Positions 60,552 through 64,000 of a stretch of DNA of 64,000 nucleotides are shown here, piece by piece. Source of the DNA: Clostridia bacterium (GTDB taxonomy: Bacteria > Bacillota > Clostridia > Christensenellales > CAG-138); contig JAUNCT010000007.1 of NCBI GenBank assembly GCA_030526425.1, positions 21,660-85,659 on the forward strand. Direction: 5' to 3'. Made by a program: the position numbers and the translations under genes. A model generated the notes under the pieces. That model worked only from the letters and a program-made list of their open reading frames with translations. It made no database searches and had not been told where the DNA came from. Positions within the stretch are counted from its first letter, which is position 1; each line of letters opens with the position of its first letter.

Positions 60552-61143
60552 CCGTTCCTCCTTCCCCGCGGATCCCCGCAAGCAGGGTCGGCAAGTTGTA
60601 CTCGCCGAGCGCTTTCAGGGAAAACGTAAACCCGCACAAACACCATTCGCAGATGAGCGCGCGTTCGCAGAGCGCATACAGCCGGACGATATCGCCCGTG
60701 CTCATCCGCCCCGTCAAAAAGCCCCGCTTCTGCCCGTCCGCCACGATGCGGCGGAGCAGCCGGTAATAAAGACGCTCGCCATCGACCAGGGAACGTTCGC
60801 CCTTACTCATCAGCTGGGTGGAATACAATCTGGAAATCAGGTTCTGATCGATCCTGTTGTCGATGAGATCGAATAGCTCGCGGTTGAGCATCAGCAAGGT
60901 CTCGAATGCGTCTGCCTCGGGATCGATATCCGCCGAAAGCTCTTCGTAGCGGCGGTCGAACAGATACGCGAGGGAACCGAGCAACGCGTCCTTCGATTCG
61001 AAATGATGATAGAACGACCCCTTCGAGGTGCCGCTCAGCTCGACGATATCGTCCACCGTGGTATCATCGTACCCTTGCCTGTAAAACAGGTCCCACGCCG
61101 CCGTGACGATCTTCGCTTTGGTATCCGCACCGCGTTTCGGCAT
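60496..61143 (-). CDS. TetR/AcrR-family transcriptional regulator
   Basis: A 215-residue regulator. HTH: KAKIVTAAWDLFYRQGYDDTTVDDI then GTSKGSFYHHFESKDALL. The ligand domain is helical with cysteines late in the chain (LYALCERALICEWCLCG). GGAGG precedes ATG 61143. It is divergent from the symporter gene; palindromes lie between and it probably controls that gene, its own, or both. Confidence 0.88.
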   Translation of the reverse strand: MPKRGADTKAKIVTAAWDLFYRQGYDDTTVDDIVELSGTSKGSFYHHFESKDALLGSLAYLFDRRYEELSADIDPEADAFETLLMLNRELFDLIDNRIDQNLISRLYSTQLMSKGERSLVDGERLYYRLLRRIVADGQKRGFLTGRMSTGDIVRLYALCERALICEWCLCGFTFSLKALGEYNLPTLLAGIRGEGGTDANDRSGTRQAADLAVPR

Positions 61144-61200
61144 CCGTTCCTCCGTCTCCGCCGCTTCGGGCGGAAATTAATTTTTAATGTTTCGAATATC

Positions 61201-61229
61201 AGTATAGACTCCGGTCTTGTCGTTTTCAA
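61201..61229 (-). promoter_or_regulatory. Promoter of the TetR/DUF4186 pair
   Basis: On the minus strand TTGAAA (61229-61224) and TATACT (61206-61201) are 17 bp apart. Confidence 0.7.
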
Positions 61230-61261
61230 GCCGAAAACAATGGGATATTTCTTTTGCATGT

Positions 61262-61290
61262 GATTCTGTTCTTCTTCAAAGTACAGAATC
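61262..61290. repeat. Inverted repeat GATTCTGT-N13-ACAGAATC upstream of the symporter promoter
   Basis: Perfect 8-bp arms ten bases upstream of the -35 box; a likely regulator site in the divergent intergenic region. Confidence 0.45.
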
Positions 61291-61299
61291 CGTTCTGCA

Positions 61300-61328
61300 T
61301 TGTGGTCTGTTTCAAAGGATGCTATACT
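61300..61328 (+). promoter_or_regulatory. Symporter promoter with -10 inside a perfect dyad
   Basis: TTGTGG at 61300 and TATACT at 61323 are 17 bp apart. The -10 is exactly the 6-bp centre of GGATGC-TATACT-GCATCC (61317-61334). Confidence 0.65.
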
Positions 61329-61359
61329 GCATCCATTGTTTTGAAAGGAACCCCTTCCC

Positions 61360-62883
61360 ATGCAAACCGTAGTTTATGTCATCATCGGTGCCTACCTTCT
61401 CATGATGGTCGTCATCGGCTTCCTCTTTTCGAAAAAGTCCGAAAACGCCTCCGGATATTTTCTCGGCAACCGCAAGCTCGGTCCCTGGGTCACGGCGATG
61501 AGTGCCGAAGCCAGTGATATGTCGAGCTGGCTTCTCATGGGTCTTCCCGGTGTCGCGCTTGCCGCAGGTCTCGCCGAAGCGGGTTGGACCGCGATCGGTC
61601 TCGGCATCGGCACCTACCTGAACTGGTTGCTCGTCGCCAAGCGCCTGCGCATCTACTCGCACCGCATCGATGCGGTGACCGTACCCGAATTCTTCAAAAA
61701 GCGTTTCGGCGATGAATCCGGGATCCTGTGCGCGATCTCCGCACTGGTCATCATCGTGTTCTTCATCCCTTATGCGGCATCCGGTTTCAACGCTTGCGGT
61801 ACGCTCTTCTCCGCGCTCTCCGGCGGAAAGATCCCCTATCTGACGGCGATGCTGATCTCCGCGGTCGTTATCGCAGCGTACACCACGCTCGGCGGTTTCC
61901 TTGCCGCTTCCACCACCGACTTGATCCAGTCCATCGTCATGACCGTTGCGCTGATGGCTGTCGTGTTCTTCGGCATCCGTTTTGCGGGCGGCTGGCAATC
62001 CGTCGTCGACAACGCGCGTGCATTGCCCGGCTATCTTGCCATGACCTCCACCTATGACGCCGCCGCGAACGGTGTCGTCCCCTACGGCGGGCTCACGATC
62101 GCTTCGACGCTGGCCTGGGGTCTCGGCTACTTCGGCATGCCGCACATCCTCCTGCGCTTTATGGCCATCCGCGATGCCTCCCAGCTGCGCACCAGCCGCC
62201 GCATCGCAACGGTATGGGTCTTCATCGCAATGACGGTCGCCATCCTCATCGGCGTCATCGGCGGCGCGGCGGTCCGCAGCGGCAACATTCCGCTCGCGAT
62301 CGGCGACAGCCAGCGCATCATCATCGAAATCGCGAAAAAGATGACCGAAAACGGTCTGTTGCCCGCGATCCTCGCCGGCATCATCCTCTCCGGTATCCTC
62401 GCATCGACGATGTCCACCGCCGATTCCCAGTTGCTGGCGGCTTCGAGCTCGATCTCGAACGACATGCTGACGCACGTTTTCCGCGTGAAGCTGAGCCAGA
62501 AGACCGTCATGATCATCTCCCGTGCGACCATTCTCGTCATCGCCCTCATCGCGATGTACATGGCGCGCACCGAGAGCTCCGTGTTCCGCATCGTTTCCTT
62601 TGCTTGGGCGGGCTTCGGTGCGGCATTCGGTCCCGTCATGCTGCTGGCGCTGTTCTGGAAACGCACCAACAAATACGGTGCGATCGCAGGCATGCTTTCC
62701 GGCGGAGCGATGGTCTTCATTTGGAAATACGTCATCTCGAAGTTGGGCGGTCTGTTCGCCATTTACGAACTGTTGCCCGCTTTCATCACGGGACTCATCG
62801 TCACCGTTGTTGTGAGCTTGCTCACGAAAGCCCCCGACAAATCGCTCACCGACACCTTCGAGACCGTTTCCCGGGAATTCTGA
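61360..62883 (+). CDS. putP: Sodium/proline symporter (SSS family)
   Basis: A 507-residue membrane transporter with about 13 helices that takes up proline with Na+. YFLGNRKLGPWVTAMSAEASDMSSWLLMG covers the sodium-site region (seen as SAEASDMSSWLLMGLPG), followed by TVPEFFKKRFGD and MSTADSQLLAASSSISND near helix 8-9. The length fits PutP. AAAGGA lies before ATG 61360. Proline can be osmoprotectant, carbon source or Stickland electron acceptor; no proline catabolic gene is in view. Confidence 0.92.
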   Translation: MQTVVYVIIGAYLLMMVVIGFLFSKKSENASGYFLGNRKLGPWVTAMSAEASDMSSWLLMGLPGVALAAGLAEAGWTAIGLGIGTYLNWLLVAKRLRIYSHRIDAVTVPEFFKKRFGDESGILCAISALVIIVFFIPYAASGFNACGTLFSALSGGKIPYLTAMLISAVVIAAYTTLGGFLAASTTDLIQSIVMTVALMAVVFFGIRFAGGWQSVVDNARALPGYLAMTSTYDAAANGVVPYGGLTIASTLAWGLGYFGMPHILLRFMAIRDASQLRTSRRIATVWVFIAMTVAILIGVIGGAAVRSGNIPLAIGDSQRIIIEIAKKMTENGLLPAILAGIILSGILASTMSTADSQLLAASSSISNDMLTHVFRVKLSQKTVMIISRATILVIALIAMYMARTESSVFRIVSFAWAGFGAAFGPVMLLALFWKRTNKYGAIAGMLSGGAMVFIWKYVISKLGGLFAIYELLPAFITGLIVTVVVSLLTKAPDKSLTDTFETVSREF

Positions 62884-62896
62884 AACTGTCTTCCGC

Positions 62897-62928
62897 AAAC
62901 CCCGCCGCCGACTGCGGCGGGGTTTGTT
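62897..62928 (+). terminator. Terminator after the symporter gene
   Basis: AAACCCCGCCGC pairs perfectly with GCGGCGGGGTTT (12 bp) and is followed by GTTTTC. Confidence 0.85.
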
Positions 62929-62986
62929 TTCTCCAAATTTTTCCCGCTCTCATCTGCAGAAGGCATTCCCTATTGCGGAAAGCTTA

Positions 62987-62995
62987 TGCTATAAT
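62987..62995 (+). promoter_or_regulatory. Extended -10 (TGCTATAAT) promoter of the last gene
   Basis: A perfect extended -10 with a weak -35, about 57 bp upstream of the start codon. Confidence 0.65.
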
Positions 62996-63051
62996 AAAAT
63001 TTGATTTGATATCCCATCATCAAGGGGCGTATGCCCTTCAGGAGGAAATGT

Positions 63052-64000
63052 ATGGAAAAGAAAAACCTCATCCGACTGATCGCGCTTGCCGTCGTGCTCG
63101 TTCTCGGCGCTGTGGGCGGTTCGATCTACTGGAACAACCAAAACGCCGCGATCTACCGCACGCCGCAGCCCGAAGAGCAGCTGGCGGTCCTCGGTGCGGC
63201 GAAAGCCGAAGAGACCGAGACCGAACTCGTCTGGGCGGCCAAGGACAAGAGCGGCAACACCGTCGGTTACATCGCCCGTGAGACCGTCACCGGTTTCGGC
63301 GGTCCGATCGACCTGCTCGTCGCATGCGACAACGATGCCAAGGTCATGGCAGTCGCCATCGCCGGCAAAGAATTCGCCGAAACGCCCGACCTCGGCATGC
63401 GTGTCCGCGAAGCAGCATATATGCAGCAGTTTGCGGGCAAAGCGTACCCCGTTGCGCTGACCTCCGTCTCCAAGCTCGGTGATAACCGTTTTGCTTGTGA
63501 ATCCAAGGGCTTCGGCGGTCCCGTCCGCGTGGAAGTCACTCTGGATGCGGATGGAAAGATCGCCGAGCTGAAAGTCGGCGGCGAGGGCTTTGCGGAGACC
63601 CCCGGTCTCGGCGAACGCGCGCTCGAGCCCGAATTTGCGGCAGCCTTCAAGGGTCAGTCCGCGCCCTTTGCCTTCGGTAACGGCGTAGATGCGATCGCAG
63701 GCGCGACCATCACCTCGAACGCCGTTGCGGATGCTCTGAACAAGATCTTCGACTATGCCGCAAACGGCGGTGTGGAAGCGATCTCCGGCGCGACCGTCAG
63801 CTCCAACGCGACCGTGAAGGGTGTCAACAAGGCCGTTGAGAAGATCAACACCGTTGCAAAGTTCCTGCCCGAACCGGAGCCCGTTGTGCTTCCCGAAGCG
63901 ACCGGCACCGAAGTCAGCGGAACCGCGAAGGGCTTCGGCGGCGACGTCACCGTGAAAATGACCGTTTCCGGCGACACCATCACCGCATTCGAAGTCACCG
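63052..64000 (+). CDS. Membrane-anchored multi-FMN-binding (RnfG/FMN_bind-like) protein, 3' end outside window
   Basis: An open frame of more than 316 residues that runs off the right edge. An N-terminal transmembrane helix (LIRLIALAVVLVLGAVGGSIYW) is followed by RnfG-like repeats: GFGGPIDLLVACD... ETPDLGMRVRE (about 83-125) and GFGGPVRVEVTLD... ETPGLGERALE (about 153-195). Then come two flavinylation-type motifs only about 30 residues apart, AIAGATITSNA and AISGATVSSNA, and the start of another FMN_bind unit (GFGGDVTVKMTV). It is probably an extracytoplasmic electron carrier with covalent FMN. GGAGG lies eight bases before ATG 63052. Confidence 0.85.
   Translation, partial: MEKKNLIRLIALAVVLVLGAVGGSIYWNNQNAAIYRTPQPEEQLAVLGAAKAEETETELVWAAKDKSGNTVGYIARETVTGFGGPIDLLVACDNDAKVMAVAIAGKEFAETPDLGMRVREAAYMQQFAGKAYPVALTSVSKLGDNRFACESKGFGGPVRVEVTLDADGKIAELKVGGEGFAETPGLGERALEPEFAAAFKGQSAPFAFGNGVDAIAGATITSNAVADALNKIFDYAANGGVEAISGATVSSNATVKGVNKAVEKINTVAKFLPEPEPVVLPEATGTEVSGTAKGFGGDVTVKMTVSGDTITAFEVT

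Noticed and set aside
1..64000. CRISPR arrays, insertion sequences, prophage, rRNA and tRNA genes
   Set aside because: No evenly spaced direct repeats, no transposase- or integrase-like protein, and no rRNA or tRNA sequence was recognised on reading the window.

Overview
The window reads as chromosome of a GC-rich, Gram-positive anaerobe of the class Clostridia (Bacillota). Pointers to this are strong AGGAGG-type ribosome binding sites, TTGACA/TATAAT promoters, a zinc-type S14, a KOW protein between map and infA, a RbsA/RbsC-type ABC importer with a DUF3798 binding protein and a DUF6672-like protein, and secreted FMN-binding flavoproteins. The order or family cannot be fixed from the sequence alone; a Christensenellales-like gut lineage is a guess. 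No rRNA, tRNA, CRISPR array, prophage or insertion sequence was seen.

Layout. 1-6.4 kb (+): the 3' part of murF, a membrane protein that looks like a zinc metallopeptidase without its zinc site, then a coupled set made of an M3-type lipoprotein peptidase, an NlpC/P60-like secreted protein and a tRNA methyltransferase, and finally a membrane-anchored cohesin-like protein. 6.5-12.8 kb (-): a small acidic protein, an apparently frameshifted GNAT acetyltransferase, a DUF4349 lipoprotein, an acyl-CoA synthetase/E2-like acyltransferase operon and a YheO-type regulator. 13-25.4 kb: ridA (+), then on the minus strand a secreted flavocytochrome-type reductase, carA-carB, a membrane XRE regulator with a DUF4097 protein, a TetR regulator and hflX with a JAMM-like N-terminal motif. 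25.5-31 kb (-): a five-gene ABC importer of unknown substrate. 31.4-38.2 kb (+): MarR plus a heterodimeric ABC exporter, membrane proteins and a ThrE-type exporter. 38.4-53.9 kb (-): one continuous run of about 30 genes, rpsJ to rplQ (S10, spc and alpha operons with secY, adk, map, infA and rpoA), preceded by a structured leader of about 235 nt. 54.4-64 kb: adenine deaminase, an aspartate aminotransferase, a membrane protein, an orphan LytTR regulator, a small unknown protein, a DUF4186/TetR pair, a sodium/proline symporter, and the start of a large FMN-binding membrane protein that runs off the right edge.

How the parts relate. The ribosomal cluster is housekeeping. The accessory parts centre on envelope work (murein synthesis, secreted peptidase and hydrolase, cohesin), extracellular flavin redox chemistry (two separate FMN-binding proteins) and transport. 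Several regulators have clear inverted repeats in their own promoters. One 12-bp motif is shared between the TetR promoter (23.5 kb) and the acyl-CoA synthetase operon promoter (12.0 kb), which suggests a small regulon. The most unusual observations are a canonical A AAA AAC slippery sequence that restores a broken acetyltransferase frame, the YugP-like pseudo-metallopeptidase, the JAMM motif in HflX, the DUF3798 ABC importer, 11-residue repeats in a zinc-ribbon membrane protein, and back-to-back flavinylation motifs at the right edge.
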